A DNA stretch of 22,599 bases from an uncultured Oscillospiraceae bacterium (GTDB taxonomy: Bacteria; Bacillota; Clostridia; Oscillospirales; Acutalibacteraceae). The notes beneath the pieces are model-generated. The model was not told where the DNA came from. It saw only the letters and a program-made list of their open reading frames with translations, and did no database searches. Below, piece after piece: positions 14,297 through 22,021 of the stretch. The translations under genes and the position numbers were made by a program. The stretch lies in assembly GCA_910587835.1 (NCBI GenBank), contig CAJUNQ010000093.1, forward strand, positions 1-22,599, written 5' to 3'. Positions within the stretch are counted from its first letter, which is position 1. The number at the start of each line of letters is the position of its first letter.

Positions 14297-16384
14297 ATGT
14301 ATAAGCTAACAAATCCATTGATCACGGCTGAATTTGACAGCCAGGGCCGCTTAACTGCCTTGCAAAAAAACGGCGGCGAAAATATTATCGCGGCTCCGGC
14401 TGAGGACAGCTTTCAGATGGTGTTCTGCAAGGGTACGGATTGGGAAAATACGGTGTTCGGCCATGAGCAGGATTTCCAGGTGGAGCAGGACGGTAACACT
14501 CTTTGCTTCCGCTGCAAAAGCGTACACACCAAACGGATAGATGCACAGATCACCGTGGCTTTGCGCGTGGCTTTGGAGGATGGCCAGCTCCTCTATACGG
14601 CGGAGCTACAGAACCAAGACGACGTGCTCATCACGGACTTCACCTATCCTTTCACCGGGGAGGTAGGGACCATTGGCACAAAGAAAGCCCCGGCATTGTT
14701 GTGGCCTAACCACTGCGGTGCTATGGTCAGCAATATCGGCAAATATCTGGACAGCCTGCCGCCCACCTGGGAGGCCCACCCTCACAGCCTGTCCATCACC
14801 TATCCCGGAGGGCACGCTGCTGGGGGCAGCATGCAGTGGATGGCCCTGACAGACGGGGAGAACACCCTGTCATTTTCCGGGCGGGATCAGATGTTCTACG
14901 CTTCAGAGCTGCGGGTGGTCGGCGGGAAAAAGACCCATGGCACCGCCAATATGACCCTTTGCCGACTTCCCTTTGCGGAAAAAGGAGAGCGGTGGCAGTC
15001 TGCCCCGGTGGTGCTGACGCTGTATTCTGGCGATTGGCACCGCGCCGCCCAGGAATACCGGGCCTGGGCCGGGACCTGGCGTCCCGCCCACAAAAAGCCG
15101 CAATGGGTCGAGGACATGCAGGGCTATTTCCTGGTAATCAACAAGCAGCAGTTTGGCGTGGAGATGTGGCCCTATGACCAGATTCCCAAGCTGTATGAGT
15201 TGGCTCAATCCCACGGCTTTGACACCCTGGGGCTGTTCGGCTGGTACGACTCCGGCCACGACAACCAGTATCCGGATCTCAAGGTCAGTGAGAGCATGGG
15301 CGGTAAGGAAGCCTTGATGGAGAATATCAAAAAGGTCCAGGAGAAAGGTGGACATGTCACCCTTTACCACCAAGGGCATCTGATGGACGTGACCTCCGGA
15401 TACTATCAAAACGGCGGTTCGTCCAACGAGTCTGTCAGCCGCTGGGGAACACCCTATTATGAGGCGTATAACAAGTCCCACCAGAGCCGCTTTTTGTCCC
15501 ACTATACCAACAAGGTGTTCTCCAACGCCTGTCCCAGCAGCCCGGCCTGGCAGGAGCTGATGGAGGAAAAGACGGAGTTCATCTCCAGCTTTGGCCCAGA
15601 CGGCGTGCTGTTCGATCAGATCGGCGGTATGTATCCCTATCCTTGTTTCAACAAAGAGCACCCTCATGCCCTGGGTAAGCCCTCGCTCTCCATGAGCCAA
15701 GGACGGATGAGGCTGTTGGACCGGATCCAGAAGAAGTCCAAGGCCATTGACCCAGAGTTCTGCTTTATGACCGAGCACGTTACGGATCTCTATTCCGCTT
15801 ATGCGGACTGCTTGCATGGCATGTTTCTTAGCCCCTTTGCCCAGGGCGAGCGCAAGCAGGCCCTGGAGGGAGATGCCCCCATGATGACCAATTACCCGGA
15901 GCTGTTCCGCTACTGCTTCCCTGACACTTGCGTTACCGTGCGCAACTCCGCGCCCTATATGACGGAGCGCGTTTCCAATTTCTGCTTCCTCTATGGACTG
16001 AAGCTGGAAATGGAGATCCGCTATGAGGCGGACAAGGAGGACATTTTGGCGGACAAGTGGCCGGAATACCGGCAGTACGGTAAGGCGGTCTCCGACTTGC
16101 GCCGCCGCTATTGGCAGGTGCTGGGCCGGGGCCGGTTCCAGGATACAGATCCTCTGAATGTTCCCAACCCTGACCTGCTGGCGAAGGCGTTCGTGAACGG
16201 CAGCCAACTTGCCGCCGCTCTGTGGAACGACACCGGTGCGCCTATTTCCCTGGCGGGATTCGCCGCGCCAGGCTGGGAGTTTGCGGAATCCGCTACCGTT
16301 GCCGGCACTTTTGCCGCCTTACCGGAAGAAATCGCCCCGGGCGAGATCATGGTGGTTCTCTATCACAAGAAAGAGGTGGACTAA
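14297..16384 (+). CDS. DUF6259-like putative glycoside hydrolase, copy A
   Basis: The 695-residue protein has no signal peptide. It reads as an N-terminal beta-sandwich (about 1-260), a TIM-barrel-like region (about 268-560) and a short C-terminal beta domain, the architecture of clan GH-D-type and related hydrolases. Candidate catalytic residues are Asp440 in DGVLFDQIGG at a strand end and Glu493 in CFMTEHVTD; both are kept in copy B. GLFGWYDSGHDNQYPDLKVS (312-331) is another strictly shared block rich in Asp, His and aromatics. The DQIGG pattern fits proteins labelled DUF6259, for which I know no settled activity. An AGAGGTGAT site precedes the ATG. The stop codon directly abuts the start of copy B. 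It probably acts on oligosaccharides trimmed by the GH50-like and GH16 enzymes. Confidence 0.7.
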   Translation: MYKLTNPLITAEFDSQGRLTALQKNGGENIIAAPAEDSFQMVFCKGTDWENTVFGHEQDFQVEQDGNTLCFRCKSVHTKRIDAQITVALRVALEDGQLLYTAELQNQDDVLITDFTYPFTGEVGTIGTKKAPALLWPNHCGAMVSNIGKYLDSLPPTWEAHPHSLSITYPGGHAAGGSMQWMALTDGENTLSFSGRDQMFYASELRVVGGKKTHGTANMTLCRLPFAEKGERWQSAPVVLTLYSGDWHRAAQEYRAWAGTWRPAHKKPQWVEDMQGYFLVINKQQFGVEMWPYDQIPKLYELAQSHGFDTLGLFGWYDSGHDNQYPDLKVSESMGGKEALMENIKKVQEKGGHVTLYHQGHLMDVTSGYYQNGGSSNESVSRWGTPYYEAYNKSHQSRFLSHYTNKVFSNACPSSPAWQELMEEKTEFISSFGPDGVLFDQIGGMYPYPCFNKEHPHALGKPSLSMSQGRMRLLDRIQKKSKAIDPEFCFMTEHVTDLYSAYADCLHGMFLSPFAQGERKQALEGDAPMMTNYPELFRYCFPDTCVTVRNSAPYMTERVSNFCFLYGLKLEMEIRYEADKEDILADKWPEYRQYGKAVSDLRRRYWQVLGRGRFQDTDPLNVPNPDLLAKAFVNGSQLAAALWNDTGAPISLAGFAAPGWEFAESATVAGTFAALPEEIAPGEIMVVLYHKKEVD

Positions 16385-18487
16385 ATGTATCAACTGGAAA
16401 ACCGGCATATCAAAATTGGATTTGACGCCCAGGCGCGGCTGGCGCTGCTGTCCATCGCGGGCGGGAACGTGATTGCGGCGCCAGCTGCCGCCAGCTTTAA
16501 GCTAGTTTTTAGGAAAGGGGAGAACTGGGAGAACACAGCGGTGAGCGCGAACCAAAGCTTTACCGTTTGTGAGGAGCCAGACGCGGTGACGTTTACCACC
16601 CAGACTTTGCAATATTCCGGTGGCACGGCCCAGATCGGCTTGACTCTCAAGGCCCGGCTGGACGGGGAAAACCTACGATTTACCGCAGAAATTGACAACC
16701 GTGAGCCGAATGCCTGGGTTACGGATTTCGAATATCCCTATATCGGCGTGGTGCGCGGGCTTGGTGAAAGCGTCCACAGCGCTGGCCCAGAGCTGCTGTT
16801 CCCCATCCAAAGCGGCATGCGGGTGCCGGATATTGGACGCTTCCTCTCCGGCCACGGAGACAGCCGCGTAGGAGCCACCACCTTTGGAAGCGGACCCAGC
16901 CGGGAGAGCGGCGGCTGCTCCTTTGGCTCAACCTACCCCGGCTACGCTTCCATGCAGTGGATGGCCCTGGAGCAGGCCGGCAGGACCCTGTTTTTGCAGA
17001 GCCAGGACGCTGATCACCATGTAACGGATCTGCGGGTGCTGGGCGCGCCTACGGAGGACGGAGACGTTACCCTGGTGATAGACAAGCTGGCTTTTGTGCG
17101 CGAGGGCGAAATCTGGCAGGCCCCAGATGCGGTGCTGAGCTTCTATGCCGGGAGCTGGCACAAAGGGGCGGACCTCTATGCCCAGTGGGCCAAGACTTGG
17201 CGTCCAACCTATGAAAAGCCAGAGTGGGTCAAGAACATGAACGGCTATTATCTGGTGATTATGAAGCAGCAGTTTGGCGTGGAGATGTGGCCCTACAACA
17301 CCATCCCGAAGCTGTATGAGCTGGCAAAGGATACGGGATGCGACACGGTGGGGCTGTTCGGTTGGTACGATTCCGGCCATGACAACCAGTACCCGGACCT
17401 CAAGGTTAGCGAAAGCCTGGGCGGGGCGCAAGCGCTCAAAGACGGGATCCGCCAGGTGCAGGAGGAGGGCGGCAGCGTCACCCTCTACTATCAGGGACAT
17501 CTCATCGACACCACCACGGATTTCTACCAAAACGGCGGCGAACAATACGTCTGCCGCAGCAAGGACGGGATCCCCTATTTAGAGTGGTACAACAAAGCCC
17601 ACAACAGCAGCTATCTGAAATATTTTACAAACAAATCCTTTGCCACGTCCTGCCCTTGCTGTCCAGAGTGGCAGAAGCTGATGAAAGAGAAGGCGGAGTG
17701 GGTGCGATCCTTTGGGCCAAACGGTGTGCTCTACGACCAGATCGGCGGCATGCCCCCACGGCCTTGCTTCGATGAGCGCCATCCCCATCCCAAGGGAAAG
17801 CCGTCTCTCTCTATGCCCGGCGGACGCAAGCAGCTGATGGACGGAATCCAGCGCCGCACCAAGGAGCTGGACCCTCAGTATGGCTTTTTCTCGGAGCATA
17901 TTACGGACGTGTACTCAGCCTATTTAGACGGCGTCCATGGCATTTCCTCCTATCCCAGCGGCGAGGGAGATTGGGGCAGCGGCACCAAGGACGTCCACAA
18001 TTATCCGGAGCTGTTTCGGTACTGCTTCCCAGAAACGATTATCACGATCCGCAACCCTCGGCCCTACCTGGAAAAGCGGGCGGTGAACTATGCCTGTGCC
18101 TATGGCTTCCGCTTTGAGCTGGAGGTCCGGTATGACGCGGATTGCGAGGACGTGCTGGCAGAGCGCTATACCGCAGAGAATCATTATGCGAAGCAGGCCG
18201 GGGACTTGCGCCGCCGCCACTGGGATCTGTTGGGTCTGGGGCGTTTTGTGGACAGCCTGCCGCTGCGCAAGAACAACGAGCAAGTGCTGGCCAAAGCATT
18301 TGAAAACGGAGGCCAACTGGCGGTAGTTCTGTGGAACGATTCTGACCAACCCCAGGACGTAAACCTGGAGGTTCCGGGCTGGGAAGCGGAGTCCGTGGAT
18401 TCCACAGAGGGGCCGCTGCCAGAGCTGCCAAAGACTCTGGAACCGCAGCGGCTGTTGGTGCAGGTATTCCACAGGAGCGGCGTATGA
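16385..18487 (+). CDS. DUF6259-like putative glycoside hydrolase, copy B
   Basis: The 700-residue protein is a full-length paralogue of the preceding gene, starting on the base after its stop codon. Shared blocks include QQFGVEMWPY, GLFGWYDSGHDNQYPDLKVS (323-342), GVLYDQIGGM with Asp451, and FFSEHITD with Glu504, so the presumed active site is retained. Divergence is concentrated in the N-terminal sandwich, where copy B has a Gly/Ser-rich insertion near 155-182, and around 515-525 where copy A has FAQGERKQALEG and copy B has YPSGEGDWGSG. These differences near the barrel could change substrate or subsite choice. No signal peptide. Its last four bases overlap the start of the epimerase gene (ATGA), so the three genes are translationally coupled. 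Confidence 0.7.
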   Translation: MYQLENRHIKIGFDAQARLALLSIAGGNVIAAPAAASFKLVFRKGENWENTAVSANQSFTVCEEPDAVTFTTQTLQYSGGTAQIGLTLKARLDGENLRFTAEIDNREPNAWVTDFEYPYIGVVRGLGESVHSAGPELLFPIQSGMRVPDIGRFLSGHGDSRVGATTFGSGPSRESGGCSFGSTYPGYASMQWMALEQAGRTLFLQSQDADHHVTDLRVLGAPTEDGDVTLVIDKLAFVREGEIWQAPDAVLSFYAGSWHKGADLYAQWAKTWRPTYEKPEWVKNMNGYYLVIMKQQFGVEMWPYNTIPKLYELAKDTGCDTVGLFGWYDSGHDNQYPDLKVSESLGGAQALKDGIRQVQEEGGSVTLYYQGHLIDTTTDFYQNGGEQYVCRSKDGIPYLEWYNKAHNSSYLKYFTNKSFATSCPCCPEWQKLMKEKAEWVRSFGPNGVLYDQIGGMPPRPCFDERHPHPKGKPSLSMPGGRKQLMDGIQRRTKELDPQYGFFSEHITDVYSAYLDGVHGISSYPSGEGDWGSGTKDVHNYPELFRYCFPETIITIRNPRPYLEKRAVNYACAYGFRFELEVRYDADCEDVLAERYTAENHYAKQAGDLRRRHWDLLGLGRFVDSLPLRKNNEQVLAKAFENGGQLAVVLWNDSDQPQDVNLEVPGWEAESVDSTEGPLPELPKTLEPQRLLVQVFHRSGV

Positions 18488-19449
18488 ACTGCCATGCGGG
18501 ACAGAATTCGCACAAAAATGCCAGAAAAAGCGAAGCTCCCGTGCCTGGGGATGGTCCGTTCTTTGAACCGTTTACCTGGCTGCTCAGCCGGGGGGCCTGG
18601 ACCGCTGCCATCCATCCGGAGCGGGGCGCTCAGGTGCTGTCTCTGCGGTATAACGGGCGGCCTGTCTTGCGGGAGCCGGACGCCTTAGCCGCCCTAGACG
18701 CAGAGCCTATGCTCTACGGCATTCCGTTTTTATTCCCGCCCAACCGGGTGGCGGACGGCCGCTTTGTCTTTGACGGAAAATCGTATGAGCTGCCCCTTAA
18801 CGAGCCGGCCCGGAATAATCATATCCACGGCCTGTTCGCGGGCGCGGTGTTTACGGTGGCAGAGAGCGGCCCCAGCCATTTGACCACTAAGTTGGAAAAC
18901 ACCGGCGAAGCTTTTTCGTTCCCCTGTCGGGTCATTATGCGCGACCGGCTGGGGGAGGACGGCTTTTGCCGGGAGACAGAGATTGAGAATACAGGGACAA
19001 CGGATATGCCGGTGGAGATGGGATTCCACACCACATTCGCTGCTCCAGGCGCTTTCCAGGTTCCCATTGACCAGCGCTGGGAAACAGATGAACGGTTTCT
19101 GCCCACTGGGCGGCTGGTGTCCCTGGACAGCAAAGAACAGGACATCGTGGCGGGCTGCGGTCCGCGAGGGAGTCGGGTTTCCGGCTTTTATACAGCGCAG
19201 GCGGGCAGCGTGGGGCGCTTGGCGCGTATCGGGGCGTTTTACTACCAGGTATCAGAGGAGTTCACCGATTGGGTGCTCTTTTCCCGAGATGGCGAAAGCT
19301 GGGTCTGCGTGGAGCCGCAGAGCGGTCCGGTAAACCAGTTGAACCATCCAGAATGCCGTCGGCTGGCGCCGGGAGAAAAAATTTGCTTTTGGCAGAGAAT
19401 CAGTTTGGCGGACAGGAAGGCTGCTTTGCCAACCATCGATGGGAAATGA
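18484..19449 (+). CDS. Aldose 1-epimerase (galactose mutarotase) family protein
   Basis: The 321-residue protein has the GalM-type beta-sandwich pattern. Candidate active-site residues are His113/His115 in NNHIHGLF, His182 in GFHTTFAAPG and Glu277 in VCVEPQSGPV; these match the two His and one Glu of GalM enzymes. GIPFLFPPNRVADGRF (79-94) is also typical of the family. It converts alpha and beta anomers of a free sugar in the cytoplasm, feeding kinases or isomerases that accept one anomer. The ATG overlaps the preceding stop (ATGA). The first 25 residues are poorly conserved-looking and an internal start is possible, but no better ribosome site is seen. It is a distant relative of GalM, so the sugar need not be galactose. 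Confidence 0.85.
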   Translation: MNCHAGQNSHKNARKSEAPVPGDGPFFEPFTWLLSRGAWTAAIHPERGAQVLSLRYNGRPVLREPDALAALDAEPMLYGIPFLFPPNRVADGRFVFDGKSYELPLNEPARNNHIHGLFAGAVFTVAESGPSHLTTKLENTGEAFSFPCRVIMRDRLGEDGFCRETEIENTGTTDMPVEMGFHTTFAAPGAFQVPIDQRWETDERFLPTGRLVSLDSKEQDIVAGCGPRGSRVSGFYTAQAGSVGRLARIGAFYYQVSEEFTDWVLFSRDGESWVCVEPQSGPVNQLNHPECRRLAPGEKICFWQRISLADRKAALPTIDGK

Positions 19450-19503
19450 CACGCTCAGGGTGCGTTAGGCGCTTTGCGGAAGTGTAGGATCTTGCCATAG
19501 GAC

Positions 19504-19520
19504 GCGGGGGAAATCCCCGC
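19504..19520. repeat. Small intergenic hairpin before the FAD oxidoreductase gene
   Basis: GCGGGG (19504-19509) pairs with CCCCGC (19515-19520) in the 166-bp gap after the epimerase gene. No T-run follows, so it is not a clear terminator; no good promoter is seen either. Confidence 0.35.
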
Positions 19521-19615
19521 TGGGGGCTGTTTGGGTCCGGCCGGCGCGGTGGAAGCCAAAACAGGCTGGGAAATTTCCTATCAGTTGGCCCGGAGAATAG
19601 AAAGGAGCGGACAGA

Positions 19616-20956
19616 ATGAGGGAGATAGTTTACGAGCCGGCCCGGGAAATCCCGGTATATGACCAGTGCGACGTGCTGGTGGTGGGCGGAGGCCCGGCTG
19701 GGGTGACGGCGGCGGTGGCAGCCCGAAATTCCGGCGCGGGACGGGTGGTCCTGCTGGAGCGCTATGCCCATTTGGGCGGCATGTCCACTGGAGGTCAGGT
19801 GCTGCTCATTCCGTTTCTCAGTGACCCGGCACTGAACGGCGGCAAAGAACAGCTTGTGGCCGGGCTGATGAACGAATGGATCGATCGTTTGCGGGCCTGC
19901 CCCAATGGGGCGTTCGGCCCGGAAAAGGAGGAAATTGGCTCTGACGACCCAGCGGTGCTGGCAAAGTACCGCAGCCACACCCTGTTCATCCGGAACGAGA
20001 GGATTATGTACGGCGTGAACTGCGACCCGGAAATGCTGAAGGTTGTGCTTAATGATATGACAGAAGCCGCTGGAGTAACCATTTACTGCCACTGCCTGTG
20101 CTGCAGGGCCATTGTGGAGGAGGGAAGGGTAATCGGTGTGTTTTTTGAGAGCAAGGAGGGGCGCAAGGCGGTGCTGGCTCAGGTTGTGATCGACTGCACC
20201 GGGGACGGCGACGTGTTCGCCACAGCCGGGGCGGCGTTTGAAAGCTCCAGCCTGACCATGGCCCGCACTGCCAACACCTCGCTGGTGTTTCGGCTGGGCG
20301 GTGTGAGCTATGAGCGCTATGCCCAGGGCCTGAAAGCCATGCCCGAGGCCGGAAAAAAGCTGCGGGAAGCCGCTCAAATCGCGGGCTATCCGTTGCAGCT
20401 GATCTCCTCTAACCGGGACGACATAATCTGGGTGGACAGTCTGATCCCCCGAGACTGCATGACCATAACCGGACTAACCGAAACGGCTTTCCTCACCACC
20501 CGCACTGTGAACCGGCTGATCGCCTATCTGCGTGGGGCGTTTCCGGGCCTGGAGGACGCGTACCTGTACGACTTCGCGCCGCAGGTAGGCGTTCGGGGCA
20601 GCAGGCGGCTGAAAGGGGTAGAGCGCTTTACCATAGATCATCTGGGGGCGCGTACCGGCCTGGACAGCATTATTGCGGTGCTCCCTACTGTGAACGGCCG
20701 GGAAGCCTATCCCCGCATGGAGATGCCCTACGGCATTCTGGTGCCGGAGAAGCTGGACGGTCTGTTAGCGGCGGGACGCTGCTTTTCCTCCAGCGAGGAG
20801 GCCAACCAGGAGGCCAACTGGATCCCCCACTGTATCGCCCTGGGCCAGGGGGCGGGTACTGCGGCGGCGCTGGCGGTGAAATCCGGGGTGCAGCCTCGGG
20901 CAGTGGACTTGAAGCGACTGCGCGGCATGCTGCGGGAACAGGGTGTTTATTTGTGA
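19616..20956 (+). CDS. FAD-dependent oxidoreductase
   Basis: The 446-residue protein has an N-terminal Rossmann FAD site: CDVLVVGGGPAGVTAAVAAR (18-37) with GGGPAG at 24-29 and an acidic end LLERY, then LGGMSTGG (53-60). Further FAD-family blocks are VIDCTGDGDVFATAGA and the C-terminal LLAAGRCFSSSEEANQE and ALGQGAGTAAALA. This is the FAD_oxidored (PF12831) pattern, with no signal peptide, Fe-S cluster motif or membrane segment. Such enzymes often sit in carbohydrate loci, and relatives have been proposed to oxidise sugar hydroxyls; a role in oxidising a sugar or glycoside here is inference. An AAAGGAG site lies 8 bases upstream. It is the last gene of the plus arm, 166 bp after the epimerase gene, and its 3' end overlaps the remnant of a converging flippase pseudogene. 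Confidence 0.85.
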   Translation: MREIVYEPAREIPVYDQCDVLVVGGGPAGVTAAVAARNSGAGRVVLLERYAHLGGMSTGGQVLLIPFLSDPALNGGKEQLVAGLMNEWIDRLRACPNGAFGPEKEEIGSDDPAVLAKYRSHTLFIRNERIMYGVNCDPEMLKVVLNDMTEAAGVTIYCHCLCCRAIVEEGRVIGVFFESKEGRKAVLAQVVIDCTGDGDVFATAGAAFESSSLTMARTANTSLVFRLGGVSYERYAQGLKAMPEAGKKLREAAQIAGYPLQLISSNRDDIIWVDSLIPRDCMTITGLTETAFLTTRTVNRLIAYLRGAFPGLEDAYLYDFAPQVGVRGSRRLKGVERFTIDHLGARTGLDSIIAVLPTVNGREAYPRMEMPYGILVPEKLDGLLAAGRCFSSSEEANQEANWIPHCIALGQGAGTAAALAVKSGVQPRAVDLKRLRGMLREQGVYL

Positions 20957-21645
20957 AGAGGGCTGCGGCTTCGAGCGTCTTTGAGCAGGCACTTTAGAAA
21001 CGCCAGCTCCTCAGTCCGGCAGTACGCGGCCAGGTAGACTCCATGGGGAGCTGACGCGCAGAGGAGGGCTTTGCCTCCGCCTGTCATGCCGCAGAGGTAA
21101 CGGCAAACTGAAACAGATAACCAACAAAATACCGCCTGACCGGCAGGCGCAAGCCGCAGCGATACAACACCCCCAAGGCTCACACCAAAAGGGGAACGTC
21201 AGCATGCTGATTCAGCGTCCTGGCCAAAATGCCTGCTGTGCCAAACCGTTGGGCCAGCAATAAGGATGCCGCCAGATTAAAGGCCGTTTCTAAAACCGGA
21301 CTTATACCGGTCCTCCCGAAACAGGCTCAAAACGTCTTTGATGTCGGCCACGGGGATGTGCATGCTGGCCATATAAAAATTGACCACCAGCAAAAGGACC
21401 GCTGGCCTAGGCAGCAAATATCCGCCGCCTAACAGGATCAATAAACGGGCCGTAAAGGCAGAGCAAGCAAATGCTCATCCAGCCGAAGAGCCATCCGGAA
21501 AAGAAGCTCAGCCGGTGGAAAGCGGTTTGCAGCTGCTCCACAGGTTCTGTGGCGGCGAGCTTTCCCATAGCGGGGGTGACCGTGTCGAACAGCGCCCGGA
21601 TCATCATGTAATTAGAGTAAAGTCCGGCTATAAAGCAGAAGAGGA
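20947..21645 (-). pseudogene. Polysaccharide flippase (PST/Wzx type), frameshifted C-terminal half
   Basis: On the minus strand, pieces in different frames join into one known pattern: from 21645 FCFIAGLYSNYMMIRALFD and DTVTPAMGKLAATEPVEQ, then SFFSGWLFGWMSICLLCLYG; after a frameshift near 21430 YLLPRPAVLLLVVNFYMASM and IKDVLSLFREDRYK; after another near 21300 PVLETAFNLAASLLLAQRFG; then LTFPFWCEP and, shifted again, VLYRCGLRLPVRRYFVGY; and the tail TEELAFLKCLLK ending at 20947. This order matches the second half of oligosaccharide flippases that export capsule or teichoic-type repeat units. The first half is missing beyond 21645. With at least three frameshifts it cannot be functional. It converges on and overlaps the FAD gene by 10 bp. 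Confidence 0.7.
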
Positions 21646-22021
21646 TTTACTACTCAGCTGTGGGTGGGAAAATGGCAGTGAGATCCCCAAGGGAGTCAGA
21701 GTGTTCTGCACCATAGGTTGTTATGAACAGGGAGGAGCCTATCTGGGAGCGAATCTTCTTTGGGATGATGAAGAACAGAAAAATGTTATTACGAGTCCTT
21801 TTTCGACAACCAAACCATAACCAGAGAAAAAATTGACGTGGACAAGGCGTCCCAGATTGCCTCTGCCATAATTGAGATGTTTCGCTGGGACGGTCCCAGC
21901 CTTCAAATTGTGCCCTTAATAAAAGTGGTAGACAGTTCGGAGGCCCATATAGAGCAGCTTTTGAATGCGGCTGGCCGCCCCGGTGAGACCGGCTACAGAA
22001 TGACCTGGCTTTCTGCGCGAG
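21646..22021 (+). other. Junction region with unassigned coding-like fragments
   Basis: Two plus-strand fragments read like protein but match nothing I recognise: about 21703-21820 (VFCTIGCYEQGGAYLG, then LLWDDEEQKNV, stop at 21818) and, in another frame, about 21795-22000 (YESFFDNQTITREKIDVDKA, then ASAIIEMFRWDGPSLQIVPL). The second stays open to 22110 and overlaps the Fic start. No start codon with a convincing ribosome site is seen for either. They are probably remnants of genes lost with the N-terminal half of the flippase. Confidence 0.4.

Noticed and set aside
14903..16207. Minus-strand open frame of 434 codons
   Set aside because: It mirrors the DUF6259-like copy A and has no motif of its own.
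19400..20377. Minus-strand open frame of 325 codons
   Set aside because: It is antisense to the FAD site region (GGGPAG) of the oxidoreductase gene.
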